This document shows, in pieces, positions 46,328-55,195 of a DNA stretch of 64,000 nt (positions are counted from its first letter, which is position 1; each line of letters starts with the position of its first letter). The stretch comes from Streptomyces sp. SUK 48 (GTDB lineage Bacteria > Actinomycetota > Actinomycetes > Streptomycetales > Streptomycetaceae), in assembly GCF_009650765.1 (NCBI RefSeq), contig NZ_CP045740.1:2480001-2544000 (forward strand), in the 5' to 3' direction. A model generated the notes under the pieces. That model was not told the origin of the DNA, did no database searches, and was given only the letters and a program-made list of their open reading frames with translations. The position numbers and the translations under genes are program-made.

Positions 46328-47764
46328 CTAGCCCAGCGACGTCATCACGTGCTTGATCCGGGTGTAGTCCTCGAAGCCGTACGCCGAGAGGTCCTTGCCG
46401 TAGCCGGACTTCTTGAAGCCGCCGTGCGGCATCTCCGCGACCAGCGGGATGTGGGTGTTGATCCACACGCAGCCGAAGTCCATCTTCTTGGACATGCGCA
46501 TCGCGCGGGCGTGGTCCTTGGTCCACACCGAGGAGGCCAGGGCGTACTCCACGCCGTTGGCGAACTCGACGGCCTGGTCCTCGTCCGTGAAGGACTGGAC
46601 GGTGATGACCGGGCCGAAGACCTCCTTCTGGATGATCTCGTCGTCCTGCTTGACGCCGGAGACCACGGTCGGGGCGAAGAAGTAGCCCTTGTCGCCGACC
46701 CGCTTGCCGCCGGCCTCCACCCGCGCGTGCGCGGGCAGCCGCTCGATGAAGCCCTCGACCTGCTTGAGCTGGTTGGGGTTGTTCAGCGGGCCGTAGAGCA
46801 CGTCCTCGTCGTCCGGCTGCCCGGTCTTCGTCTCCTCGGCGGCCTTGGCCAGCGCGGCCACGAACTCGTCGTGGATCGACTCGTGGACGAGGACGCGGCA
46901 GGCGGCCGTACAGTCCTGGCCGGCGTTGAAGAAGCCCGCCACCGAGATGTCCTCGACGGCCTTGGGGATGTCGGTGTCCTCGAAGACGACGACCGGCGCC
47001 TTGCCGCCCAGCTCCAGGTGGACCCGCTTGAGGTCCTTGGACGCCGACTCGGCGACCGACATGCCGGCGCGCACGGAGCCGGTGATGGAGGCCATCGCCG
47101 GGGTCTCGTGCTCGACCATCAGACGGCCGGTGTCACGGTCGCCGCAGATGACGTTGAAGACGCCCTTGGGCAGCACCGAGCCGATGATCTCCGCGATCAG
47201 CACGGAGGAGGCGGGGGTGGTGTCCGAGGGCTTGAGGACGACCGTGTTGCCCGCGGCGAGCGCCGGGGCGAACTTCCATACGGCCATCATCATCGGGTAG
47301 TTCCACGGCGCGACCTGGGCGCAGACACCGATCGGCTCGCGGCGGATGATGGAGGTCAGCCCCTCCATGTACTCACCGGCCGACCGGCCCTCCAGCATCC
47401 GCGCCGCACCGGCGAAGAAGCGGATCTGGTCGACCATCGGCGGGATCTCCTCGGAGCGGGTCAGCCCGGTGGGCTTGCCCGTGTTCTCCACCTCGGCCGC
47501 GATCAGCTCCTCGGCCCGCTCCTCGAACGCGTCCGCGATCTTCAGCAGGGCGCGCTGGCGCTCGGCCGGCGTGGCGTCCCGCCAGGCGGGGAAGGCGCGG
47601 GCGGCGGCCTCCATGGCGGCGTCCACGTCCGCCGGTCCGGACAGCGGCGCGGTCGCGTACGCCTCACCGGTCGCGGGGTTGACCACCTCGGTGGTCCGTC
47701 CGTCGGCGGCGTCCCGGAACTCACCGTCGATGTAGTTGCGCAGACGACGCAGCTCGGTGCTCAC
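46328..47764 (-). CDS. Aldehyde dehydrogenase, gamma-aminobutyraldehyde type
   Basis: 478 residues from the GTG at 47764 behind AGGAGG. Catalytic Cys in FNAGQDCTAACRVL, Glu in VHLELGGKAPVV, cofactor segment VAPWNYPMMMAVWK. It parallels the ALDH at 28.0-29.6 kb and the same substrate class is likely. Divergent from the Lrp-type regulator, which probably controls it. Confidence 0.9.
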   Translation of the reverse strand: MSTELRRLRNYIDGEFRDAADGRTTEVVNPATGEAYATAPLSGPADVDAAMEAAARAFPAWRDATPAERQRALLKIADAFEERAEELIAAEVENTGKPTGLTRSEEIPPMVDQIRFFAGAARMLEGRSAGEYMEGLTSIIRREPIGVCAQVAPWNYPMMMAVWKFAPALAAGNTVVLKPSDTTPASSVLIAEIIGSVLPKGVFNVICGDRDTGRLMVEHETPAMASITGSVRAGMSVAESASKDLKRVHLELGGKAPVVVFEDTDIPKAVEDISVAGFFNAGQDCTAACRVLVHESIHDEFVAALAKAAEETKTGQPDDEDVLYGPLNNPNQLKQVEGFIERLPAHARVEAGGKRVGDKGYFFAPTVVSGVKQDDEIIQKEVFGPVITVQSFTDEDQAVEFANGVEYALASSVWTKDHARAMRMSKKMDFGCVWINTHIPLVAEMPHGGFKKSGYGKDLSAYGFEDYTRIKHVMTSLG

Positions 47765-47896
47765 TGCCGGCCTCCTGATCTGGTTCGAGGGTTCGAGCGG
47801 CCCAGCCCGGACGGCCGCTCGCGGCTGTCCGGTGACTGAGACACCCCACCCTAGTCGGCACCCCCACGTTTTCAACACCCCCAGTGCCGCCACTTC

Positions 47897-47957
47897 TGCG
47901 AAATCCGCAAGCTTTGATCCCTCAAACAACGAATTTCATCGATCGGGGCTTGCGAAA
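47897..47957. promoter_or_regulatory. Putative Lrp/AsnC-type operator
   Basis: TGCGAAATCCGCA (47897-47909) is an imperfect inverted repeat (TGCG-N5-CGCA). A half-site-like TTGCGAAA recurs at 47950-47957. Both lie in the AT-richer divergent space between the aldehyde dehydrogenase and the Lrp-type gene, as expected for autoregulated feast/famine regulators. Confidence 0.4.
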
Positions 47958-47985
47958 CTGACGAGACCTCGTGCACAGTGGGCGC

Positions 47986-48489
47986 GTGGCCAGTCGAAGC
48001 GCAGACCAGAGGGACTCGCCCCGCGAGTCCAGGAACGGCAGTCCCACGTTGGACGCCGTCTCCCTCGCCATCATTCAGCAGCTCCAGGAGGACGGCCGTC
48101 GGCCGTACGCCGCGATCGGCAAGGCCGTCGGCCTGTCGGAGGCGGCCGTGCGCCAGCGCGTCCAGAAGCTGCTGGACCAGGGCGTGATGCAGATCGTCGC
48201 CGTCACGGACCCGCTCACCGTGGGCTTCCGCCGGCAGGCGATGGTGGGCATCCACGTCGAGGGCGATGTCGAGTCGATCGCTGACGTGCTGACTGACATG
48301 TCGGAAGTCGAGTACGTGGTGATGACCGCGGGCTCGTTCGACATCCTCGCCGAGATCGTCTGCGAGGACGACGACCACCTGCTGGACGTCATCAACAAAC
48401 GCATCCGGGCCCTGCCCGGCGTGCGCTCCACCGAAAGCTTCGTGTACATGAAGCTGAAGAAGCAGACCTACATGTGGGGAACCCGATAA
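47986..48489 (+). CDS. Lrp/AsnC-family regulator
   Basis: 167 residues from GTG 47986, which lies six bases after CACAGT and may be leaderless. GTG 47971 would add five residues. Winged HTH (LDAVSLAIIQQLQEDGRR, then AAIGKAVGLSEAAVRQRVQKLLDQG), then a RAM ligand-binding domain (VGIHVEGDVESIADVLTDM, YVVMTAGSFDILAEIVC). It sits between the aldehyde dehydrogenase and an aminotransferase, two bases before the latter's start. As I recall, S. coelicolor has a polyamine regulator (EpuRI) in a similar context. Confidence 0.9.
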   Translation: MASRSADQRDSPRESRNGSPTLDAVSLAIIQQLQEDGRRPYAAIGKAVGLSEAAVRQRVQKLLDQGVMQIVAVTDPLTVGFRRQAMVGIHVEGDVESIADVLTDMSEVEYVVMTAGSFDILAEIVCEDDDHLLDVINKRIRALPGVRSTESFVYMKLKKQTYMWGTR

Positions 48490-48491
48490 CC

Positions 48492-49856
48492 GTGACCCAG
48501 AAGGACCTCAGCCGCACCGCGTACGACCACCTGTGGATGCACTTCACCCGCATGTCCTCGTACGAGAACTCTCCCGTCCCGACGATCGTCCGGGGCGAGG
48601 GCACCTACGTCTACGACGACAAGGGCAAGCGCTACCTCGACGGTCTCGCGGGCCTGTTCGTGGTCCAGGCCGGGCACGGCCGCACGGAGCTCGCCGAGAC
48701 CGCGTTCAAGCAGGCCCAGGAGCTGGCCTTCTTCCCGGTGTGGTCCTACGCCCACCCGAAGGCCGTGGAGCTCGCCGAGCGCCTCGCCGACTACGCCCCC
48801 GGCGACCTGAACAAGGTCTTCTTCACCACCGGTGGCGGCGAGGCCGTCGAGACCGCCTGGAAGCTGGCCAAGCAGTACTTCAAGCTGACCGGCAAGCCCA
48901 CCAAGTACAAGGTCATCTCCCGCGCGGTCGCCTACCACGGCACCCCGCAGGGCGCCCTGTCCATCACCGGTCTGCCGGGCCTGAAGGCCCCCTTCGAGCC
49001 GCTGGTGCCGGGCGCGCACAAGGTGCCCAACACCAACATCTACCGCGCGCCGATCTTCGGTGACGACCCGGAGGCGTACGGCCGCTGGGCCGCCGACCAG
49101 ATCGAGCAGGAGATCCTGTTCGAGGGCCCGGACACCGTCGCCGCGGTCTTCCTGGAGCCGGTGCAGAACGCCGGCGGCTGCTTCCCGCCGCCGCCCGGCT
49201 ACTTCCAGCGCGTGCGCGAGATCTGCGACAAGTACGACGTGCTGCTCGTCTCCGACGAGGTCATCTGCGCTTTCGGCCGCCTCGGCACGATGTTCGCGTG
49301 CGACAAGTTCGGCTACGTCCCGGACATGATCACCTGCGCCAAGGGCATGACCTCGGGCTACTCCCCGATCGGCGCCTGCATCATCTCCGACCGCCTGGCC
49401 GAGCCGTTCTACAAGGGTGACAACACCTTCCTGCACGGCTACACCTTCGGCGGCCACCCGGTCTCCGCGGCCGTGGGCCTCGCCAACCTCGACCTGTTCG
49501 AGCGCGAGAACCTCAACCAGCACGTGCTGGACAACGAGGGCAACTTCCTCCAGACGCTCCAGAAGCTGCACGACCTGCCGATCGTCGGCGACGTCCGCGG
49601 CAACGGCTTCTTCTACGGCATCGAGCTGGTGAAGGACAAGGCCACCAAGGAGTCCTTCAGCGACGAGGAGACCGAGCGCGTCCTGTACGGCTTCCTCTCC
49701 AAGGCGCTGTTCGAGAACGGCCTGTACTGCCGTGCCGACGACCGCGGCGACCCGGTCATCCAGCTCGCCCCGCCGCTGATCTCCAACCAGGAGACGTTCG
49801 ACGAGATCGAGCAGATCCTGCGGGCCACCCTCACGGAGGCGTGGACCAAGCTGTAA
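48492..49856 (+). CDS. Class III PLP aminotransferase (polyamine/omega-amino acid type)
   Basis: 454 residues. PLP Lys in DMITCAKGMTSGYSPIG, Asp in LVSDEVICAFGRLG, phosphate cup FFTTGGGEAVETAWKLAKQ. The YTFGGHPVSAAVGLANLDLFE segment is typical of diamine:pyruvate or beta-alanine:pyruvate aminotransferases. The GTG at 48492 is preferred over 48474, which would overlap the regulator gene. Cotranscribed with the Lrp-type gene, so it likely deaminates putrescine, cadaverine or their glutamylated forms. Confidence 0.9.
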   Translation: MTQKDLSRTAYDHLWMHFTRMSSYENSPVPTIVRGEGTYVYDDKGKRYLDGLAGLFVVQAGHGRTELAETAFKQAQELAFFPVWSYAHPKAVELAERLADYAPGDLNKVFFTTGGGEAVETAWKLAKQYFKLTGKPTKYKVISRAVAYHGTPQGALSITGLPGLKAPFEPLVPGAHKVPNTNIYRAPIFGDDPEAYGRWAADQIEQEILFEGPDTVAAVFLEPVQNAGGCFPPPPGYFQRVREICDKYDVLLVSDEVICAFGRLGTMFACDKFGYVPDMITCAKGMTSGYSPIGACIISDRLAEPFYKGDNTFLHGYTFGGHPVSAAVGLANLDLFERENLNQHVLDNEGNFLQTLQKLHDLPIVGDVRGNGFFYGIELVKDKATKESFSDEETERVLYGFLSKALFENGLYCRADDRGDPVIQLAPPLISNQETFDEIEQILRATLTEAWTKL

Positions 49857-49879
49857 TCAGCTGACAGTGTGACCGCGAC

Positions 49880-49925
49880 CGGCCCCGGAGCCGCCCGTTC
49901 GAGTGAGAACGGGGGCCCGGGGCCG
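49880..49925 (+). terminator. Terminator hairpin after the aminotransferase
   Basis: An extended hairpin, CGGCCCCGG ... CCGGGGCCG, with an inner CCCGTTC/GAACGGG stem, starts 24 bp after the stop at 49856. There is no clear T-run, as often in Streptomyces. Confidence 0.7.
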
Positions 49926-50046
49926 TGTGCTGTCCGGCCACCGTCCGGCGGCTGCCTAGCGTGCCAGTGACCGATCGGCCCTGCCTTCGTTCCCCCGTAT
50001 GGAGGAACGGGCACGGGAAAACGGATCAGAACCGAGGTGTACGCCC

Positions 50047-50787
50047 ATGGAGGCTCCGCCGGACAACGACGTGCTGTGGGCACGGTCCCTGCACTTCACG
50101 CACCCCGACGGCTCCCCCGGACTCACCGGGGTCTCGATCGCCGTGCGCGAGGGCGAGATCCTCGCCGTCAGCGGTGCCCGGGGCAGTGGCAAAACGACCC
50201 TGCTGCGCTGTCTGTCCGGCCTGGAGCCGGTGCGCGAGGGCGAGGTCTGGTTCAACAGCACCCCGATGCACACCCTCGGCCCGGCGAACCGCGAACGGCT
50301 GCGCCGCGACCGCTTCTGCTGGATCGGCCCCGAACCGGGCCTGGTGCCCGAGCTGAACGCCTGGGAGAACACGGCACTGCCGCTGATGCTGCGCGGCACC
50401 AGCCGCCGCCGGGCCAAGGCCACCGCGCTGGAGTGGCTGGAGCGCCTGGACATCGGGGAACTGGCCCGCAAGCGCCCGCACCGGCTGCGCCAGTCCGAAC
50501 GCCAGCGGATCTCCATCGCCCGCGCGCTGGCCCCGGCGCCCACCGTGCTGTTCGCCGACGAGCCGACGGCCCCGCTGCACCGCGCCGACCGCGGCCATGT
50601 GCTGCGCACCCTCACCAGCGCCGCCCGCTCGCACGGCATCACCGTGGTCCTCGCCACCCACGACCCGGAGACCGCGGCCGTCGCCGACCGCACGGTGAAC
50701 CTGCTGGACGGCAGGGCGGTGCGGACCGTACACCTGCCGGAGGTCCCGGACGCGGAAGGCCGGGCCGCGTGCTCGATCTCCGTCTGA
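50047..50787 (+). CDS. ABC transporter ATPase with degenerate signature
   Basis: 246 residues from the ATG at 50047, with GAGGTG upstream. The earlier ATG at 49999 lacks a ribosome site. Walker A GARGSGKTTLLR, Walker B TVLFADEP and switch His in LATHDPE are intact. The signature, normally LSGGQ, reads LRQSERQR, and the D-loop region is TAPLH. LolD/MacB-like layout, so with the permease downstream it may be a lipoprotein- or peptide-handling exporter. The altered signature may lower or change ATP hydrolysis. Confidence 0.88.
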   Translation: MEAPPDNDVLWARSLHFTHPDGSPGLTGVSIAVREGEILAVSGARGSGKTTLLRCLSGLEPVREGEVWFNSTPMHTLGPANRERLRRDRFCWIGPEPGLVPELNAWENTALPLMLRGTSRRRAKATALEWLERLDIGELARKRPHRLRQSERQRISIARALAPAPTVLFADEPTAPLHRADRGHVLRTLTSAARSHGITVVLATHDPETAAVADRTVNLLDGRAVRTVHLPEVPDAEGRAACSISV

Positions 50788-52097
50788 CCCGCGCGGCCCG
50801 GCCCGCCGTCCAGCTGCGCCGCCTGCTGGTGGCGGCGGCCTCGGCGGGCACCGGCTTCCTGCTGCTGTCCTGCCTCGGCTACGCCCTGAAGCGCCCCGAG
50901 GCCGCGGGCTCGGGCGCGCTGCGGCTCGCCTGGTGCGCGGTGCCGGTCGCCGCGACGGTGTACCTCGCCCTCGCCGTGGCCCGCACCGACCCCGGCACCC
51001 GCCCGCGCCCCGGCCTGTCCGCCATCGGCCTCGGACCGGCCCGGCTGATGGCCATCTCCGCCCTGGTCACGGCCCTGTCCAGCACGCTCGGCTCGCTCGT
51101 CGCCCTCTCCCTGTTCCTGCATCTGCGGGGCGACCTGCCGGGACTGCCGTTCGACGGCGCGGCCGCGTCCTTCCTGGCCGCCGGCAAGTACCTCCCCCGC
51201 GCGGCGACCCTGACCCTGCTGGCGGTGGTGCCGGGGGTGACGACGATCGCGGTGGCGCTGGCCCTGCGGCCGAGGGACCCGCGGCTGGTGGCCCGGCCGC
51301 AGCGGAGGTACCTCCCGTTCGTCCGGCAGGCCGCGGGTCCGGCCGCGGAGAGCCGTGCGGCCGGGACGGACGCGGCGGGCAGCGGGGCCGCGCCCGCCGC
51401 CGCGGGCGCCCCGCCGGACCCGGAGAGCCGGATCGACCCCCGGTTCGCGCCGCCACCGCGCCCCGCCAAGGCCGACGAGGACAAGGGCCCCGGCGACACC
51501 CCCGCCGGCCTCCCCTGGGCGGTCGCCCTCGTCGCCGCGGGCCTGACCGCCCAGGCGTACGCGGGCCGCACACCCCCCACCCGCCCCTTCTCCTTCACCG
51601 CCGTCCCCACCGGCGCCGGCCTCTTCCTCCTCGGCTGGCTGCTGACCGCCGTCGGCGTGGTCATCGCCGCCCCCGGCCTCACCCACCTCTGCGGCCGTCT
51701 CCTGCAATGCGCCCGCCCCGGCGCCCTCCGCCTCCTCGCGGGCCGGGGCCTGATGGCGGAGGCCACCAGGATCGGCCGCCCCCTCGGCATCCTGTGCGCG
51801 GTCACCGCCGCCGGATACGCCATGACCACCCTGTACGACTCCCCCGGCCGCCCCTTCGGCCCGCTGAGCGCCCTCGGCGCGCTGGTCGTCGCCGGGTGCG
51901 CCTTCGCCACGCTGCTGACCGTGGCCGTCGAGACCCGCCAGGGCCGCGCCGGGACCACCGACGCGCTGCTGCGGCTCGGCGCCCCCGCGACGGTGCTGCG
52001 CGGCGCCGCCGCCCTGCGCGCGTTCGCCCTGCTGGCCTTCTTCGCACCGCTCACCCTGGCGATCGCGGCCGTGGCCGCCTTTCCGCTGACCCGGTGA
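50769..52097 (+). CDS. Large membrane protein, ABC permease partner
   Basis: 442 residues from a GTG at 50769 that overlaps the ATPase gene by 19 nt. About eight hydrophobic helices are interrupted by a soluble, Ala/Pro-rich segment at residues ~185-245. LGAPATVLRGAAALRAFALLAFFAPLTLAI near the end resembles the last helices of FtsX-like permeases, but the family match is weak. A 9-bp sequence (CCGGTGAGC) repeats in tandem across its stop codon. Confidence 0.8.
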   Translation: MLDLRLTRAARPAVQLRRLLVAAASAGTGFLLLSCLGYALKRPEAAGSGALRLAWCAVPVAATVYLALAVARTDPGTRPRPGLSAIGLGPARLMAISALVTALSSTLGSLVALSLFLHLRGDLPGLPFDGAAASFLAAGKYLPRAATLTLLAVVPGVTTIAVALALRPRDPRLVARPQRRYLPFVRQAAGPAAESRAAGTDAAGSGAAPAAAGAPPDPESRIDPRFAPPPRPAKADEDKGPGDTPAGLPWAVALVAAGLTAQAYAGRTPPTRPFSFTAVPTGAGLFLLGWLLTAVGVVIAAPGLTHLCGRLLQCARPGALRLLAGRGLMAEATRIGRPLGILCAVTAAGYAMTTLYDSPGRPFGPLSALGALVVAGCAFATLLTVAVETRQGRAGTTDALLRLGAPATVLRGAAALRAFALLAFFAPLTLAIAAVAAFPLTR

Positions 52098-52193
52098 GCC
52101 GGTGAGCCGGTGGCCCGATGAGCCGCTGAGGGTAGGGGAGTTCGAGAGTGACATCGCCGTACCCCCCGTCGCGGCCGGGTGCGGCCCGGTCCC

Positions 52194-52205
52194 TAGCATG
52201 GGCGG
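52194..52205 (+). promoter_or_regulatory. Candidate leaderless -10 element
   Basis: TAGCAT at 52194-52199 fits TANNNT and ends six bases before the ATG at 52206. The LOG-family gene is probably expressed from a leaderless mRNA. No clear -35. Confidence 0.5.
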
Positions 52206-53339
52206 ATGCCCACCCCACCCGCCCGGCCGCGGCGCACCGCCCGCGACCTGGAGATCGAGTCGCTCGCCGAGTTCGACCGCGCCGTCGCCGAGCACGGCTC
52301 GCTCGCCCGCTTCCGCGTCCAGGCCGTGGACCTGACGGGCCGTACCGACGCCCTGCTCCATGTCGACACCACCGACGCCGTCTTCCTGGGCTGCCCGATG
52401 GCCTCCGAGGCCGCCGCCCGGGTGCGCGCGTCCGGCGCCCTGGTGTTCCCGCCGGTCCCGGGCGTGCCGTTCGACCCGTACCGGGGCCGCCCGTACACGC
52501 CGGACGAGCTGTACGCCTCGCTGGAGGAGGGGTACGAGGCGACGCCGGACGCGCGGGCCCACGGCTGGTTCCGGCGGACGAAGGACGACGGCGACGTCTT
52601 CGCCTCGATGCTGCGCGCGATCCATGACGACGCCGTCTCCGACGCGCTGGACGAAGTCCTCGACGGCTGCCCGGTGGTCGGGGTCATGGGCGGTCACGCG
52701 ATGGCCCGGGGCACCGTCGAGTACGCCGGTGCCGCACGGCTCGGCCGCTCCCTCGCCCGTGCCGGGTTCACGGTCGCCACCGGCGGCGGCCCCGGCGCGA
52801 TGGAGGCGGCGAACCTCGGCGCGTACGCCGCCCCGTTCGCGGACCCGATGCTGGACGAGGCGCTGGTGCCGCTCGCCAAGGCGCCCTCGTTCCGGCCCTC
52901 CGTCACGGAGTGGGCGCGGGCCGCCTTCGAGGTGCGCGCCCGCTGGCCCGACGGCGGCACCTCGATCGGCATCCCGACCTGGTTCTACGGCCATGAGCCG
53001 CCGAACGCCTTCGCCGCCCACATCGCCAAGTACTTCGCCAACGCCACCCGGGAGGACGGCCTGCTGGCCCGCTCCACCGCGGGCGTGGTGTTCCTGCCGG
53101 GCGCCGCCGGGACCGTACAGGAGATCTTCGACAACGCGACGCCCAACTACTACGAGTCGTACGGCGCACCGCGGCCGATGGTGCTGGTGGACCGGGACCA
53201 CTGGACCCGGGAGCTGCCGGCCTGGCCGCTGCTCCGATCGCTGGCGCGGGGGCGGGAGCTGGAGTCCCGGATCGCGCTGGTGGACCGGATCGAGGAGGCT
53301 CCGGAGGCACTGGCCCGGCTGGGGGGCGGGGCCCGGTAG
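52206..53339 (+). CDS. LOG-family Rossmann-fold protein
   Basis: 377 residues. The second half has the LOG (TIGR00730-like) core: VVGVMGGHAMARG, VATGGGPGAMEAAN and FLPGAAGTVQEIFDN, a variant of the PGGxGTxxE motif with Ala-Ala replacing Gly-Gly/x. Family members are cytokinin-type nucleoside-monophosphate phosphoribohydrolases or nucleotide-binding proteins. The N-terminal ~150 residues belong to the longer subfamily. Converges with the maleylpyruvate isomerase gene with 17 bp between. Confidence 0.88.
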   Translation: MPTPPARPRRTARDLEIESLAEFDRAVAEHGSLARFRVQAVDLTGRTDALLHVDTTDAVFLGCPMASEAAARVRASGALVFPPVPGVPFDPYRGRPYTPDELYASLEEGYEATPDARAHGWFRRTKDDGDVFASMLRAIHDDAVSDALDEVLDGCPVVGVMGGHAMARGTVEYAGAARLGRSLARAGFTVATGGGPGAMEAANLGAYAAPFADPMLDEALVPLAKAPSFRPSVTEWARAAFEVRARWPDGGTSIGIPTWFYGHEPPNAFAAHIAKYFANATREDGLLARSTAGVVFLPGAAGTVQEIFDNATPNYYESYGAPRPMVLVDRDHWTRELPAWPLLRSLARGRELESRIALVDRIEEAPEALARLGGGAR

Positions 53340-53356
53340 GAGTATCTCCCCACCGC

Positions 53357-54154
53357 TCAGCCGAAGTCGGAGTTCTCCAGCCAGAACTCCAGCACCGGTC
53401 GCTCGCCGACGACTTCGAGCCCCGGGGTGTCCAGCGGCAGCCGGCGGTAGAAGGCCAGCAGCACCGACGTGAGCGGCCCGCGCAACGCGACCGTCGCCTT
53501 CTCGTGGCCCCGCCGCCAGCTGACGCCGCTCTCGTCCAGCTCGACCAGCCACTCGGCGTTCAGCGCCGGCGCGGCGTCGGTGGCGTGCAGATGAATGCTG
53601 CGGGCGGGCCCGCGCAGCTCCGCGGCCCACGCACGGGCACCGGTGCGCTGCACCCACTCCACCAGCTCCAGCCACTCGTCCAGCGCGTCGGCGGCGATGT
53701 CCGGCGCGACCTCGTACGGCGCCCCCGCGGTGAGCGCCGCGTCCGCGCGGTGGACGGTGATCTCATGGGTCATCCGGCGCGCCCAGAAGCCGCTGGTGGC
53801 CATGCCGGTCCAGCTCCACACCCCGAGGTCGGGGCCCGCCTCGCGCAGCGCGCCGACGACCAGTTCGCCGCACTCCGCGAGCCACGCGTCCAGCGCGGCC
53901 GGATCGCCCTGCTCCTCGGGGCCGCCGCCGAGCGGAATCCGGTCCCACGGGATCATCTCCTGGGCCCGCTCCCGCACCAGCGTGCCGGACCAGCGCAGGG
54001 CGCCGCCCAGGTGCCGGACGAGCCGTTCCAGCGACCACTCCGGACAGGTCGGCACCGTGGCCGACAGATCCGCGCCGGAGGTGATCAGCTTCCTCAACTG
54101 CCCTACTTGCAGGGCGATTTCGTCACAGTAACGCTCATGCGCGAGGCGGGTCAT
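53357..54154 (-). CDS. Maleylpyruvate isomerase family (mycothiol-dependent/DinB-like) protein
   Basis: 265 residues. N-terminal DinB-like four-helix bundle with VPTCPEWSLERLVRHLGGALRW and MTHEITVHRADA, where the histidines would bind metal. The C-terminal part is an SCP2-like sheet (VALRGPLTSVLLAFYRR). These enzymes use mycothiol as cofactor. Its true substrate is unknown. TAGGGT at 54166-54161 (minus strand), six bases before the ATG, suggests a leaderless promoter. Confidence 0.88.
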   Translation of the reverse strand: MTRLAHERYCDEIALQVGQLRKLITSGADLSATVPTCPEWSLERLVRHLGGALRWSGTLVRERAQEMIPWDRIPLGGGPEEQGDPAALDAWLAECGELVVGALREAGPDLGVWSWTGMATSGFWARRMTHEITVHRADAALTAGAPYEVAPDIAADALDEWLELVEWVQRTGARAWAAELRGPARSIHLHATDAAPALNAEWLVELDESGVSWRRGHEKATVALRGPLTSVLLAFYRRLPLDTPGLEVVGERPVLEFWLENSDFG

Positions 54155-54178
54155 GGGCCCACCCTAGGTCGCGCGTGA

Positions 54179-55195
54179 TCAGTCGAGCACGACGATTTCG
54201 GCCGCGTCGAACTCCGCGCCCACCGTGTCTCCGCTCTCCGGCGCGTCCCGCAGTGCGCAGGCCGCTTCGAGGCGGGGGCCGTCCTGCGGCTGGAGGTGGA
54301 CGGCGACATGGGTGCCCTTGAAGGTGCGGGCGGCGACCGTGCAGGTCAGCCCGGTGTCGGCGGGGACGAGCCGGACCCCGGCGGGCCGGACGAGCAGGGT
54401 CCTGGCGCCCTGCGGGGCGTCCTGCGGGACCGGCAGTTTGCCCCAGGGGCTGTCGGCGACCGCGCCCGTGACCGTCGCCGGGACCACGTTCTCGAAGCCG
54501 AGGAAACGGGCCACGAACGCGTCGGCGGGGCGCTGCCAGACGTCCAGTGGCGTGCCGGACTGGGCGATCCGGCCGTCCCGCATCACCACCACCCGGTCGG
54601 CCAGCGCGAACGCCTCGCCCTGGTCATGGGTGACGGCGAGCACGGTCGTACCCAACCGCCCGAAGAGTTCCCGGAGTTCGACCACCAGGCGTTCGCGCAG
54701 GGAGCGGTCGAGCTGGCCGAGGGGTTCGTCCAGCATCAGCAGCCGGGGCCGGGGGGCGAGCGCGCGGGCGAGGGCGACGCGCTGCTGCTCGCCGCCGGAC
54801 AGCGCGACCACCGCCCGGCGGGCCGCGCCCGGCAGCCCGACCAGATCCAGCAACTCGCCGACCCGGGCGTCCCGTTCGCCCTTCGCCACGCCGTGCATGC
54901 GCAGCCCGAACGCCACATTGGCGCCGACGTCGCGCTGCGGGAAGAGCTGGTGGTCCTGGAACATCAGGCCGACCCCGCGCTGATGCGCGGGCACCCCGCC
55001 CTGGTCCCGTCCGGCGAGCGACACCCGCCCGGCGTCGAGGGTCTGGAGCCCGGCGACGGCCCGCAACAGCGTGGACTTGCCGCTGCCGCTGGGTCCGAGC
55101 ACGCACACCACCTCGTGCTCGGCGACCTCCAGGTCCACCGCGTCCAGCACGGCCCGCCCGCCGAAGCGCACGGTCGCGCCCTGAAGGCTCAGCAT
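54179..55195 (-). CDS. Thiamine-type ABC transporter ATPase
   Basis: 338 residues. Walker A GPSGSGKSTLLRA, Q loop MFQDHQLFPQ, signature LSGGEQQRVALARAL, Walker B LLMLDEPLGQLD, H-loop VTHDQGEAF, plus a C-terminal TOBE-like domain of ~110 residues. ATG overlaps the permease stop by one base (TGATG). With the riboswitch upstream of the operon, import of thiamine or a precursor is likely (ThiQ role). Confidence 0.92.
   Translation of the reverse strand: MLSLQGATVRFGGRAVLDAVDLEVAEHEVVCVLGPSGSGKSTLLRAVAGLQTLDAGRVSLAGRDQGGVPAHQRGVGLMFQDHQLFPQRDVGANVAFGLRMHGVAKGERDARVGELLDLVGLPGAARRAVVALSGGEQQRVALARALAPRPRLLMLDEPLGQLDRSLRERLVVELRELFGRLGTTVLAVTHDQGEAFALADRVVVMRDGRIAQSGTPLDVWQRPADAFVARFLGFENVVPATVTGAVADSPWGKLPVPQDAPQGARTLLVRPAGVRLVPADTGLTCTVAARTFKGTHVAVHLQPQDGPRLEAACALRDAPESGDTVGAEFDAAEIVVLD

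Noticed and set aside
52091..52130. Tandem 9-bp repeats at the permease stop codon as an attachment site
   Set aside because: Only about two and a half degenerate copies, with no integrase, tRNA end or second copy in the window.
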